Source: Colias croceus (taxonomy: Eukaryota; Arthropoda; Insecta; Lepidoptera; Pieridae). Taken from it: 64,000 nt of DNA. Below are positions 50,737 through 62,616 of the stretch, piece by piece (within the stretch, counting starts at the first letter, position 1; each line of letters begins with the position of its first letter). The position numbers and the translations under genes were made by a program. The notes under the pieces were generated by a model. It ran no database searches. It was not told the DNA's origin and worked only from the letters and a program-made list of their open reading frames with translations. The stretch spans positions 4,786,501 through 4,850,500 of the forward strand of contig NC_059547.1 in the NCBI RefSeq assembly GCF_905220415.1, read 5' to 3'.

Positions 50737-51345
50737 TTTCATAAAATATGAACGTTCTTCGAACCAGTGCTATAGAACGCTCATATTACAGTTCTGATAG
50801 CACCCTATTATTTTTCAGTGTTTTAAAATTTTGCACAAGGAACGGAATTTTTTTAATAGAAAGAAGTAAGAACTAAAAAAGTTTAAAATTAGTTAAATTC
50901 AAATTTGTACATTACGTAGATACAATGGTTTAGTAGAGATCGCTTTCAATTGATCGAAATTTTTAATAGAATATCGTTATTTAATCAACATTTACGAGAA
51001 ACATAAACATTGAAATACATATGAAATCGGATATTTAAAAATCACAGTACCTGATATAGAAAAACAAGAATAAAACATTTCAACATGTACCAAAACTGTC
51101 GAAAACTTTTTTAATTACTCCTTTCCAAAGTTGTTTTAAATAAATTAACCTTTCCTTCTGACCGTATTCAATCTCTGACCAGCCTTTTACACGCTGACTT
51201 TACGAGCTAAAAACTTTTCAATGATATTTCAAATTGTAAAAGGTATTGATAGTTATTGTTTGATGTTACGACTGAAATTGTTATTATCTAATTGCTTTTG
51301 TAGGAATTTAATAACAACATAACTTTCCACTCGAAAGCTGTTGGA

Positions 51346-51485
51346 CTATCCTGCTAAATGCAATGAACCTCTATCTCGATATAATAATAAGCAAAATATT
51401 CCATCGAGAGTCGAGCTATCCTGCTAAATACAACAGACCTCTCTCTACATGTAGTTATAAGAATAATCGATACATGCCTTTTGCG
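51346..51485. repeat. two-copy 70-bp direct repeat reaching the GC splice donor
   Basis: CTATCCTGCTAAAT occurs at 51346 and again exactly 70 bp later at 51416. The sequence after it stays alignable without gaps for the whole unit, at roughly 70% identity by eye. The second copy reaches the GC donor of the beat-like exon that ends at 51478. The duplication lies in the intron. Confidence 0.6.
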
Positions 51486-51644
51486 AAGGGTTATATCTGA
51501 ATATCTCGTGCATGTCTCGGTACCATTTGACAGAATGCAGCTTCTGGTCGTCCATCTGGAAGTGGCAGCTGAGCTCTGCGGCTCGCCGCGGGTCTGCGTA
51601 TAGAGGGACCTTCAGCTGTGTGATCTTGTGTGCTGATGCTATTG
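51478..51644 (-). CDS. beat: beaten path-like protein, exon encoding first half of Ig domain 1
   Basis: This is the most upstream exon I can recognise of a beat-family gene. Beat proteins are two-Ig-domain secreted or membrane-anchored neuronal proteins that bind Sidestep-family receptors during axon guidance and fasciculation. The frame opens after a good acceptor (pyrimidine tract then TTTTCAG) with two bases of a split codon. It reads AIASAHKITQLKVP, then ELSCHF (first Ig cysteine), then SVKWYRDMHEIFRYNP, which holds the core tryptophan and the family signature VKWY..(H)E.FRY.P. It ends after NPSQK. The next bases are GCATGT, so the donor is GC, not GT. A GC donor at this point gives phase 0, matches the next exon and restores the family spacing RY.P...PP. 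A canonical GT four bases later would only join in frame to an earlier acceptor near 49987 and would insert about 12 residues. No signal peptide is present, so at least one 5' exon is missing. The beat subfamily is not determined. Confidence 0.85.
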
Positions 51645-54600
51645 CTGAAAACAAAAGGATGTTATTTGTAATCGGTTGAAAACAGTGGGTATTTTGTCTT
51701 TTATTGGATATTTTATTGTTGCATATATTCAGATATTACATTACATTTCAGTTTGATATTTAGCCGGCATACGGATTCTTGACTATCAAACTGCAAATCT
51801 TCAAAGTAATATATGTGATAACACTTTGTTGATAAAAATAAAATATATTCCACATTGTTAGGTAGCAGCAACATTTGTAAAATTTTAATTTTTACCTAAA
51901 TTCTTAGTCATACGACCATAAAATCTTGTTAACTTATTACATTTGTTCATTGTAACAAGGCCTAAGATAATAAACAAATATAAATTATTGTGTTAAAACA
52001 TTAAGAAATAGTTATATATCCCTGAGTGACGCGGGAGTTGCTAGAAGGGTCATACTTCCACCTAAAGACATACTTTGAACAAACCTTAACTTCGCTAAAG
52101 TTAGTAGTCCTTTCAATTCACGAGTGCCAACCTAACTTGTGTTTATGTCGTCTCCACGCACACTGCATTAATGTAGCGACACACACATTCACATATAAAC
52201 ATACGCACACACATGCACACATATACATAATATTATTGTCTGCATATGTATCGACCACTATAAAGTAGATCTACTAGTGAATTGCAGTATAGCTTAACGA
52301 TATGAATCGGTGTCAAATTATGGAGAAGACCATCTAATGTTATGTGGCAACGAATACAACCAAATTCAGTTAGTATTTTTGATAGTTATATAGTTTATGT
52401 TGAATTAGACCTTTCTTGAAGTTGTCTTCTCTATTTTATGATTTTGTAAAAGCATTGACAGTAACAATAATAACTCTAAACAATATTTGGATGAATACGC
52501 ATAATTCTAAGAAGGCATACGGTAAAAATATACATGTACAATTAAATAAAACACACGAACAAAATATCCAACACAGTACCTAAAAAAAAACACGTCACAT
52601 TTCTATCTCTCGTGAAAGTCGGTTGAAAAAAGATAACCTATTTTCCATCTTTATTCCAACAGAATAGCGGCATTACATTCTCTATGTAATATTTATACTG
52701 AGTCAGTAATCCTTTTCCCGGAGGATATAGATTACTGACTTTGATATAGATGTAAATATTTAAGTTTTAAATATGTATGTGTTTGTAACATGTTATTTTA
52801 CTTTTTTAATGATTTATTGCCAAATATAATGTCGTTTTATTGTTCAGGCCTGCATACGGATATGAGCTTTTGTGTTTTAATTAAAATGTTTCTATGTCTA
52901 TTGATATACCAAGATTTTAATTAAATAAGAAACCTATAATAAAACAATACAATGTAAAAAATATCAGCAACTGTTATTATCCATATTTCATTTTTTGTAT
53001 TCCTACTTAAACAATCGTATTTAGTACAAATTAATAAAAAATAGCCTACCTAAACCTAGCTTAGCGCAAAAAAGTACAAGACGGTTTATTTAATTAATAA
53101 GGCAATGTATAAAGGTTCTTGATTATAAACTCCGACTCTATATGGAAATAAATTATACATCGAGAATTATACAAGATCAATTCAAAGCAGTATGCAGTCG
53201 TTTTTAATAGGAGCATCTGTTATTATATTGCATAATAAATAAGAATCTGTAGAGGCTTAAAGGATTTTTAATTAAAGGACACAGTGTGAATCGGAAGAGA
53301 CGATGAAAAACGTCTTTAGATTATTTCCCGAGAAAAACTTGTGCCATCTGCAAACAAAACAATGAAATATCTAAATTAGTACCAAAATAATAACCTCAAA
53401 GAAAAAAGTTTTAAAGAAGCGTAATATTGAAGAAAATACGTAAATACGAATACAAATATTTAATGAATGGAATAAAAGGGGATCGCGGGAAATCTTAAGC
53501 ATATTTTAATATCGTGACGCTTAAATACAAAACACTATTTTATTAAACGCAATAACTTCATAACTGGAACATTTATTCTATTCCATTATTATAAATCTCG
53601 CAAATACTGAGCAATAAGTATTTTTGTGCCGGCGCTTCATTATTTCGTTACAGATATTTCAAATTCGTTATTTTCTGCAAGTATCAAATTGTAGGTAAAA
53701 TTATTTCGTTTTACATTTAGTCGTCAAGCATTTAATTTTTACAGATTTCAATGGAAAATTGAGATGTAAATAATATTTTAGCATCAATCTGAATTCTAAC
53801 TCATGAGGATTGTTATGTACGCTACCTAATTAAAAAATAACTTTGTTATAGCTAGTTAGATATGTGTATTAATAATTATACATTTAGTTAATAAATTATT
53901 ATAATTTAACATAGAAGTAAAATTGATAGTATGTTAAATAATAATGTACACATATGTTCATACTAAAATAAAACAAAAACTATTCAGAAAATCGGGTATA
54001 TAAAGAGGGCGTAACACTTGGTTCTGTGTATCTATTTATCACAAGTCAAATCTGTAACTGAAAATCGGCTATACATTAACGTTTGGCATCTTGTTCCATT
54101 GTTCGAATGTGGAGATTAACCTAACCCACTACATTGGGCCATCCTAGGAGAGCGCTTAGCCGTGAATAGGCTAATGATAATAGATGAAACATTGCATACA
54201 GTGGATTAGTCAAAATGCCCGACTGTTTACTGCAGACCCAGATAACAGCTTATTGTAAGAATACGCAGTACTATAAACTACTATAGTCACGTAAATTATG
54301 CTTCTGATAGTATGACGGTATGTAACGGACGTGATTGTTGAATTATGGTTCTTGAATATTGATATATTAAGTTGAAGAGTACAAAATAATAATTATTATA
54401 CGCCGTTTTTTAGAACGAAGCTCCTTATAACGCGATACTCTGGCTAAAGGGGCAAGACGAAAAATTCTATCGACTCTTTACTACAGCAAAAATGTATTCC
54501 ATTCACTTATTTCATTAATCATTTTTATCCTAAATATTTATTTAATTATATCTCCGATACTACATATTTCAAAGGGAAAAGAACTTGGTTCCAATCGGAT

Positions 54601-55155
54601 GTCCCAAATGTGACCTCAGACATTTTTTTTGTTTGAAATTGTGTGAGACCATTGTTATATTATTACATATTATGTTTGTTATTCTTTCATGCAAAACCAC
54701 TATACGGATTAAGGTGTAATTTTTCGTAAAAAACTCGAATCGATTCGCTGTATTTAAACATTTTACATACTACCATTTGTATGTGAAGTTAGAAAAAAAT
54801 GTTAACGTTCGCGTCACACACATTCCCTCGAGGTCTGTTTGCGCCACTTGCTGTTTTTTTTATGACTGACAACATAATACAAAAACCATGTAACTTTAAA
54901 ATGTACTCGAGTTTCATTAAGAAGTTTATGTACGGAAATATATCAAATGTTTTAACTGTGAAATCAAAATTTCAGAGTATAAACCAGTAACTATTAATTA
55001 ATCTATGACATAACTACATTTCAATAGATCTTTATTCATGCACTTTAAACACGATAGTTACTCACATAAATGTTTCGTTTAAAATAAATTAAATTTGAAC
55101 AATGACATACCAAAAGACTAATCAAGGAGTTGCCGGAATCAATGCATAATAGTAC
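51645..55155. other. no gene seen; 5' side of the beat-like gene
   Basis: The missing signal-peptide exon of the beat-like gene should lie here or further up, but no minus-strand ATG with a hydrophobic leader and a donor in the required phase is convincing. A CA-rich patch (about 52179-52230) and a repeat fragment at 54105 are present. Confidence 0.45.
54105..54190. repeat. diverged interspersed repeat fragment
   Basis: The words GAATGTGGAGATTAACCTAA, CATTGGGCCATCCTAGGAGA and GTGAATAGGCTAATGAT keep the order of a common lepidopteran repeat ending (AATGTGGGGATTA...CATTGGGCCAGCGTGGTGGA type). This is low-confidence recognition from memory. Confidence 0.35.
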
Positions 55156-56116
55156 GGGAGCTAGCAACGTTAAAAAAAAAGTCATTTTAGTATAGTTGGG
55201 TTTTTGATATACTGTTTCTCTTGTTATTTCGGTTAGAGTCCGGGCTGTCTGGCTGGCCGCAGTGGTTGCGTTTATTAGTGCGCATCTTATCTGCACAGGA
55301 AAATATCCTTAATTTAAAGTCATTTTTTAACGCGTAATTTTTAATCTTTTGCCTTTAGATAGATCCACCAGACATAATTTTTTTATTGCAAGACGTTTTT
55401 TTCGTTGTAAAATAGGTGCCATACGCAATTTTTATTTCAAAATAACTAAAATGTCATCGAAATAAGTGAAATTACATCAACATGAGTCCGCTTAAAAGGT
55501 AAGTAATAACTTTATTATTTATATTATATTATCCTTTTTTAATACTTATATTGAATAATTAGTAAACTAATATTTTTAATAGATGGTTTCATATTTATTA
55601 CACTTTTGGGTATAAATATGAATTTGATGATATTTGGTTTTTATCAAGTTTACATTAACGTCCTATTTGAGGTTCGTTGGGAAAAAGGAGGCGATATGGT
55701 AGATTGTTGCAATAAAACTGTAAATAGTAAAATGAATATTATAGATAGTATAAGTAACACAGTGATTACTTATCCTTCACTGGGACTCATGTTGATGGAA
55801 TTTCACTTATTTCGATGATATTTTAATTATTTTGAAACAAAAATTGCGTCTGGCACCTATTTAACAACGAAAAAAACGTCTTGCAATAAAAAATGTATGT
55901 CTAATGGATCTATCTAAAGGCAAACGATTAAAAATTACGCGTTAAAAAATGACTTTAAATTAAGGATATTTTCCTGTGCAGATAAGATGCGCACTAATAA
56001 ACGCAACCACTGCGGCCAGCCAGACAGCCCGGACTGTAACCGAAATAGCAAGAGGAACAACATATCAAAGAACCAACTATACTAAAATGCTCACTTGTCA
56101 ACGTTGCTACCTCCTA
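55156..56116. mobile_element. foldback element with ~333-bp inverted arms (copy B)
   Basis: The left arm (55156-55488) and right arm (55784-56116) are inverted copies of about 85-90% identity by eye. Each starts (A/G)GGAGCTAGCAACG or similar and contains GTCCGGGCTGTCTGGCTGGC, TTATTAGTGCGCATCTTATC and TTAACGCGTAATTTTTAATC. The spacer of roughly 295 bp has no real ORF. The terminal GGGAGC(C/T)AG motif and the core (about 55470-55640) are shared with the element at 20322-21541. An 83-codon minus-strand ORF over the left arm is a by-product of the repeat. Confidence 0.8.
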
Positions 56117-56721
56117 GAATATAAATAAACCATGTCTATTATGCTTCAACCTTTTCTACAATAGGTAATTATATCGTACATTACACACAGTCCTAAAATA
56201 ATATAGAAGTAAAATTATAATTTATATTGTGTACACAATTTACCTAATTACACGCCGTGATCCCGTGGCGGGGTTAATGATTTAATAAAATACCAAACTC
56301 ATCTAGGCAATGTTAATTTAATTTAACAACTGTTTTTTACACATGTTGGCGTTTTAATTACTATTTTAGGTTAAGCTCGTAACTTTAAACGAATAGTAGA
56401 GCATGAGTAGAGCAATGTCAAACTTATTGTTATTTATTCAAAAGAGTTTTGACCAACGTCCTTTGGTAAAATTAATATATTTGACTGCAAAAATGAGCCA
56501 AAAACGTTATTGACTAACTAAGGGCTACTAAGGGCGTCGGTCGAAAACGTTTAAGACTGATGATTATGTGTTATTCAAATATGCCAAGTATCACCAAAAT
56601 ACATTCAGTGATTTTCGCGTGAAAGAGTAACAAACATACCATACACCCATCTTACAAACTTTCGTGTTAAAAATAATACAACATATTATATTATGGATTA
56701 AAAAAGGTAATATATTATATC

Positions 56722-56910
56722 CCTACTATTATATTATAAATGCGAAAGTAACTTTGTCTGTCTGTCTGTCACGCTTTCCGGCTTAAACCTCTCAACCGAT
56801 TTAGATGAAATTTGGCACAGACAATCTTTAGACCCTGAGAAAGAACATAGGCTACCTTTTATTGCGAAATATGTACCACGGGCGAAGCCGGGGCGGCGGA
56901 TAGCTAGTAT
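56722..56910 (+). repeat. SINE-like lepidopteran repeat
   Basis: It starts CTACTATTATATTATAAATG, then GCGAAAGTAACTTTGTCTGT (GTCT run), and ends CGGGCGAAGCCGGGGCGGCG and TAGCTAGT. It is the same subfamily as the copy split by the LINE at 41846-43920. Confidence 0.8.
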
Positions 56911-57667
56911 ATATATATTTTATATATTTATTATTGTAGAGTTTACTTAAAATTGTACATAAAAATAGGTTGACGTAAATAAACTTTGAAATAATTGGAC
57001 GAGTAATGCAGAGCTCAAGAGAAAAATGGAGATACTCAAAGAAAATATTTTATTTCACCCTGCTGTCCATTTTAACTTGAAATTCTTTACTAATTGTTGT
57101 AATGTAATTAATTATTTTTCTTAACAGTGGTCTTTTTATACGTTCGTAACATGTTAGACAGTAAACAATTATGTTTTTCTTCGAATACTTGAAGAGTGTT
57201 AATGAAGGAGTACAGTAAATGAGAACAATTAAAAGAAAAATATTATATCAAAGAAACAAGCACTTAACCTTCAAAGAAAACATAATATTTACATTACATT
57301 TATTATATTCTTAGAATAGTAATTGTCAGAGACGATTTTTCAATAACATTTAATAAATAAAGAATGCTAACATTCCCAATGTCACAATGATTCTTGTAAT
57401 TAAACATGGATCTGAAACATTTATGTCACTTGTGAAAGTACGAGCGTAATGAATTTTCTGAAAAGCAATAAGCGAAGACAGCGGGACAGAAAAAAGCAAA
57501 TCAACTTTAGGAGAAGTTTGATATTCCTTTTGCAAAATTAATTTTCACTATTTGAATGTAAGCTGTATTCCTTGTTTCGTTATTAGAATAAATACGTTTC
57601 AATTATCTTATTTTTGTTTATTCTTGCTTCTGTTTCTGTTTACTTTGCTTGCTAAATTTAAATTATT

Positions 57668-57827
57668 AAGCTATTGCATAGCTTCTATCGCGGCGTTGAG
57701 CGCGGGGACCGAATCCAGAAATAGCGTAACGAAAAACCTCACGCTCCCCACTCCGACAGGCACGGAGGTGTGGGTTGAAGGCATGCTATGCAATAGCTTT
57801 ACCGCGGCAGTCCCCGAGTGCCACCTG
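57668..57827. repeat. GC-rich interspersed repeat with inverted AAGCTATTGCATAG motif
   Basis: AAGCTATTGCATAG at 57668 is inverted at 57786-57799. Between them lies a GC-rich block with CTCACGCTCCCCACTCCGAC and GGCACGGAGGTGTGGGTTGA, and after it GGCAGTCCCCGAGTGCCACC. The composition is quite unlike the flanks, and the sequence resembles a repeat common in moths (from memory). A 101-codon ORF crossing it, with a hydrophobic start, is not a gene. Confidence 0.55.
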
Positions 57828-59330
57828 TTTTTGTTTTTATATAAATATATCTCTTAAAGATTGTTGTTAATCAATGGTACTATAATTAGTGTAAGTACAA
57901 GAGTTACTCTGTTTCATACTTCTATAATTTGCTGCATAATTAGGCCGCACAAAAACTATTGAAGAAATCCGGAATAAATAAACTATTATGATGATATATA
58001 TTTAAACTAGGTCATATTGTAGAACGAGTAAAATACAATAAAAATTAAAATATAGGGTCATAACATAGCCTATAAGCCCTTTGTGACAAAATATATTGTT
58101 ACCGGCCATTAAAATAACTTTATACACGTATAAACATAACAAGCGAGTTATTATCAAGTTGCAAATTATTTTTAAATCAATTTTTATGCATTAAATATTT
58201 TAAATAATGTCATATCCTTAATCAAGTGTCGTCTAACTCACAAATCATGTTCTGAATACACATAATAAAGGAAGTTAGTCAATATTTGTAGAGGTCGGTG
58301 GGGCTCGGTCTCAGCAAACATGGCTAATTTGCCTAAACTACCCATTCGTTATTATACTGTGACCGTCTTAGATACTTGTGATTCATTACTTTTATTTTTC
58401 ATCAGAGAGCTGAGTTAATGAGTGAAAACTTTTACGTTATTACTTATTAGGTAACTCTAATGGTCTGTTACGGTATATTTGTGTTATTGACAAAAAATTC
58501 AACAATTTATAGGAGCTTATCCGGAAAAATGATATTTGTTAATGCGACACGCAACAAAAATAAGATTTTTTTAAACTAATCAGTTGACAAAACATACCGA
58601 TACACCTAGTTAAAGTAGCAATTTAATCAAACCTTAAACTAATAACTGCCTATCGCAAATAAAAAACTTATAAATATTTTCGATATCGTGAAATAAAATA
58701 CCTACCTGTAAAGTTATTGATTTATTACTAAGTTCATGATGGAGTTAATATTTGTGCCATTAAAATGTAAAAATAAACGAATCCTAAAATTGATTTGATT
58801 AAATACTAAACTCTGGTTTCAGACTACAGACAATAGACTTAAAAGAATAATACCTTCCCAGTAACATAAGATAGCTCCAGTGGGAACCTATCTCTATTGT
58901 TAAGAATATTACATACTAAGAGCGAACATAGCGTTTCGGATTATCTATTCATATTCGGATGCGCTAGATTGAATTAGTTGAAGAAGCAAATGGAGTAGCC
59001 TCGAAGGACATTGTCCGTCACTAAGTATGTAATTTGAGTGTAGGCGATATTGGACTGTGACAAGATAATAGCGTCGCGAGAAATGGGAGACGGTAATGTA
59101 AGAAAATGACTCGCTATATCTCAACCTAATGTGGGATAGTGACCTGCGATATTTGTTACGAAACCATACGTAAATATTAGTTTGCCTTAAGGTTGCCTGG
59201 CAGAGATGGCTTAGAGCCGTAAGGCCGCCTTTTGTACATTTAAATTCATTAAGATATTATAAAATAAGATTAAACCTAATGTACAATAAAGAATAAATAA
59301 ATAAATAAATACATTAATTATTCTCTTAAA

Positions 59331-59479
59331 CCGGCTACTCACGTACCTGCAGCAGGGGCAATATTGGAATTGGACCATTATTGGAGCAGGGGGCAATTTA
59401 GAGAAAGTGGTTCTCTCCGAGCGCCGACCAACCAAGATTGTTCCAATATTGCCCCTGTTGCAGGTACGTGAGTGGCCAG
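59331..59479. mobile_element. 149-bp MITE with ~38-bp inverted ends
   Basis: The left end CCGGCTACTCACGTACCTGC is inverted at the right as CTGGCCACTCACGTACCTGC, and the match continues through GGGGCAATATTGGA. The target-site duplication is not obvious, so the superfamily is not assigned. A 92-codon minus-strand ORF that crosses it has no meaning. Confidence 0.7.
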
Positions 59480-60394
59480 CCTGATACAAAACATAATTTT
59501 CCCCGAAACTAAAGCATAGAGAAGCAATGACCGCACATGTTGAATGAATTTAAAAATGTTGGCGTATTTGTAAACGCAATTCGAACGCTATATAAAAGTT
59601 GAACACGGAAGCTCTGAACTTTTAAAACATGTTTATGGAATTAATTAAAAATAATAATCACTTTAAAAGGTTGTTGTGAGATTTTTCCACTTTATACAGG
59701 AACTAGTTAATTACTGCAATTTCGTGCGAGTTACGATAGAAAAAGTTTAGACAATTATTATCTCCCATTTTAACAATATGCGTGTTACTTGTTCATAAAC
59801 TTATACTACATTTACTCTATTTGTTAGCTTCCTAGACCTGAATTTCGATTTAAATCACCAATTATTTTTATTGTATTTCAATGAATTGTATATTTAAATT
59901 AAAATAATATGGTTAAGGTACTTATACTATAGACTATAATATTATAATATGTATAATAGTATACTCATTTTGGAAACATTCACTTATGAGACGCCTCAAA
60001 ACACACGTAAAGCTTTAAAATGTTAGGAAAAAATTAATTCATATGAATGGACGTTTCAGTACTTTGACCTAAACTCTAGTAAAATATTCCTTTCAAACAG
60101 ACTAAAGTCAATGACTTTCATCTTCTTTGATCTGAGGTATTTTATGAAAACTTTAGGCGTACAGCTATTCAACAATAATGTATGGCGAAGAGATTGATAT
60201 TGAAAATAAAATTCCTATTAGTTAGCAATTTTAATATAAGGACTATCATTTATTATACGATATTAAAATATTTTCAATTTTGTGCTACTAATAAGTTAAT
60301 TAATAAATATCATATTATGATATAGAGACGTGCGTGTTGTCATTGAAGAAAATTAATGTAGGTATAAAAGACGGTATGAGTATATAATGTATGA

Positions 60395-60614
60395 TTAGCT
60401 TTCCACCTGCGGCTTCGCCCGCGTTTTCAAAGAAAAACCCGCATAGTACCCGTTCCCGTGGGATTTCCGGGATAAAACCTAGCCTATGTTACTCTTGGAT
60501 AATGTAGCTTTCGAATGGTGAAAGAATTTTTAAAATCGGTCCAGTAGTTTATGAGCCTATTCATTACAATCAAACAAACAAACAAAGTTTTCCTCTTTAT
60601 AATATTAGTGTAGA
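60395..60614 (-). repeat. young SINE-like repeat, inverted partner of 50515-50736
   Basis: Read on the minus strand it matches 50515-50736 almost base for base over about 220 bp, including the CTACACTAATATTATAAAGA end. This points to recent activity of the family. Confidence 0.85.
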
Positions 60615-60924
60615 TAATATAATATTTGTTTTATAATTTAGAACGAGGATTGTTTATATCATTTAGTAGGTATTAACCATTGAATTAAACTATCAAGTGT
60701 TCACCAAAATTTACAATTCAATGTGAAAACTATAATTAGGTAATAGGTATCATAAGTTCATCATTATTCATTGTACCCATTTGATAGTAATCTTTCGAAT
60801 GTGAGATCCTGCTTATGAACTTGTAATTTAATAATATCTCTATAATTAGTTGTTTTTTTAGGTATTACTTGGGATTTTGGAATAGGTTACACAAAGCGTA
60901 AAGGGTATATTTGTTTATTGTTAT

Positions 60925-61116
60925 ACTAGCTTACCGCTCTCGGCTTCGCCCGCTTTGTCTGAAACCTAATAAATTATAATATACTGAAACCTTCCTCTTG
61001 AATCACTCTATCTATTAAAAAAAACCGCATTAATATCCGTTGCGTAGTTTTAAAGATTTAAGCATACAAAAGAACATAGGGACAGAGAAAGAGACTTTGT
61101 TTTATACTATGTAGTG
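60925..61116 (-). repeat. SINE-like lepidopteran repeat, short form of the 822-1384 repeat
   Basis: On the minus strand it reads CACTACATAGTATAAAAC, then the TCTCTGTCCCTATG block and ACTACGCAACGGATATTAAT, and ends in the GC-rich CGAAGCCGAGAGCGG block and CTAGT. It lacks the roughly 350-bp middle of the 822-1384 copy. Confidence 0.75.
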
Positions 61117-61147
61117 ATTTGTTATTTGTTTTTCTAGTTTTGCGAAT

Positions 61148-61196
61148 ATGTAAAGCTATGTATATATATGTAAAGTATATATATGTAAAGCTCTAT
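61148..61196. repeat. short tandem TATATATGTAAAG repeat
   Basis: GTAAAGCTATGTATATATAT is followed by GTAAAGTATATATATGTAAA, giving two to three copies of an imperfect unit of roughly 14 to 20 bp at the edge of a SINE-like repeat. Confidence 0.55.
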
Positions 61197-62616
61197 GAAA
61201 TGAAATTCATTTCAATTCTGTTGTCGAAATAAGCGAATTAAACAATAACATTGAGATTATAATATCCAGGTTGATCCAAAAAGGGTCGAGAGTTAATTAA
61301 CCTTTGTGAACTAGCGTCAGGTTTTATGAAAAATCGCGTTAGTATGTTAGATTGGCAATTAAAAACAAAACTCGGCAAATATTTTATATGATGTTGTTAA
61401 TATTAGAATTAAGGTAAGACAGATGTGTATTTGAATATTTTTAATGGATTAACGTGAAAAACTGCTGTTGGAAATTGGTAATAACTTCTTCCTATTTAGT
61501 TTTTAATGAATTCCTTGCTGTGATTTTCTATTTGTAAATTTAATTTTCTTTTTGTCCACTCAAACAAACCTATAACTGTTCACTCTAAAATTTAGAAACA
61601 AATGAAATTATTCAGATCAATAATTGATTTTTTATAGATCAATAATTTATTTGGCCAATATAGGCCAATTCTATTCAAATGTAAATTATAAATAAATATT
61701 TCAGGACAATTTTCACACACGGCACGATCTGATCCCATACTATAAGCTTTCGCTTGTGTTATGGAAACCAGATAGCTGATAAACATACATAAATATAATT
61801 TTAAATATATACTTATTATGTATAGTATAGATAAAAACAATTGGATAAAATGCTTTGAAATCTTAACAAAAAAGCTTAAGAAGAAGATATTATTGTTGCA
61901 GTGATATAAATAACAGTGCGAGACTCTAAAATAATTATTGTTCAGCTAGAAAATAAGTGCTCATACAATAGATTGAGGACAATAAACATATTATATTCTG
62001 CTTGGGTAATACACATATATTTCGAACAGTATTAACGGTATGGAATAATATTTCTTGTATTATTTTTAGCTAAAAGAAATATTAATATGAGCTTAAAATA
62101 TTATTTGACGTCCAAGATATCTTATAGTTCAATAAGTATATATAGTGTAAAATAACATAAAAAAGATATTTGCTTCAAAATTATTTTCGTAGTGAAAATG
62201 TTATTGGTATTCCAATTCTGGACTTTTACATAAAAACTCTCTAAAATTTCCCCCGAGCTTTTGGCATTCTGGGTGTTTCATTGTTTTTTAAATTAAAAAG
62301 GAAGTGCACAACAAGATAGTTCACACCTTTTATTTTCTATAAATAATTTTATAATTTAGGGACATCTTAAACAGTTATATTAAACTTAACGAGTTACATA
62401 TTATATCTATTAAAAATTGTAAAACTACATACAAGTAAAATTTGTTATTAAAATGTATTTCAAAACAACTGTCGGTTGCTTAAAAATATTTTTAAAATTG
62501 TAAAATTAAAACCTATGTTCGTTTTGTTCTGTCGTAACCTTACCATACTGTATACAATTATCTGCCACATAAACATAAAATTATAAAGGAAACTAAAAAC
62601 ACATACAGTTTGTAAA

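Larger units (their letters stand above)
44782..51477 (-). other. introns of the beat-like gene, non-coding
   Basis: Between the four Ig-encoding exons I see only non-coding, AT-rich sequence and short repeats: a SINE-like copy at 46477-46675, another at 50515-50736 and the two-copy repeat at 51346. Open frames elsewhere in these introns are short and lack protein-like composition. The long intron between 45001 and 48572 contains nothing else I can name. Confidence 0.6.

Noticed and set aside
52179..52230. A CA-rich run considered as a microsatellite
   Set aside because: It is too interrupted to count as a clean tandem repeat.
55045..55296. An 83-codon minus-strand ORF with a hydrophobic stretch
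   Set aside because: It runs into an arm of foldback element B and is not preserved in the other arm. No splice context suggests a leader exon.
57552..57857. A 101-codon ORF with a signal-peptide-like start
   Set aside because: The hydrophobic part is T-rich low-complexity sequence, and the rest is a GC-rich interspersed repeat.
59211..59489. A 92-codon minus-strand ORF
   Set aside because: It is mostly the MITE at 59331-59479 plus AT-rich flank.
61592..61840. A minus-strand ORF with a hydrophobic N-terminus, considered as the missing beat-like leader exon
   Set aside because: No donor in the required phase and no recognisable family sequence follow the hydrophobic part.
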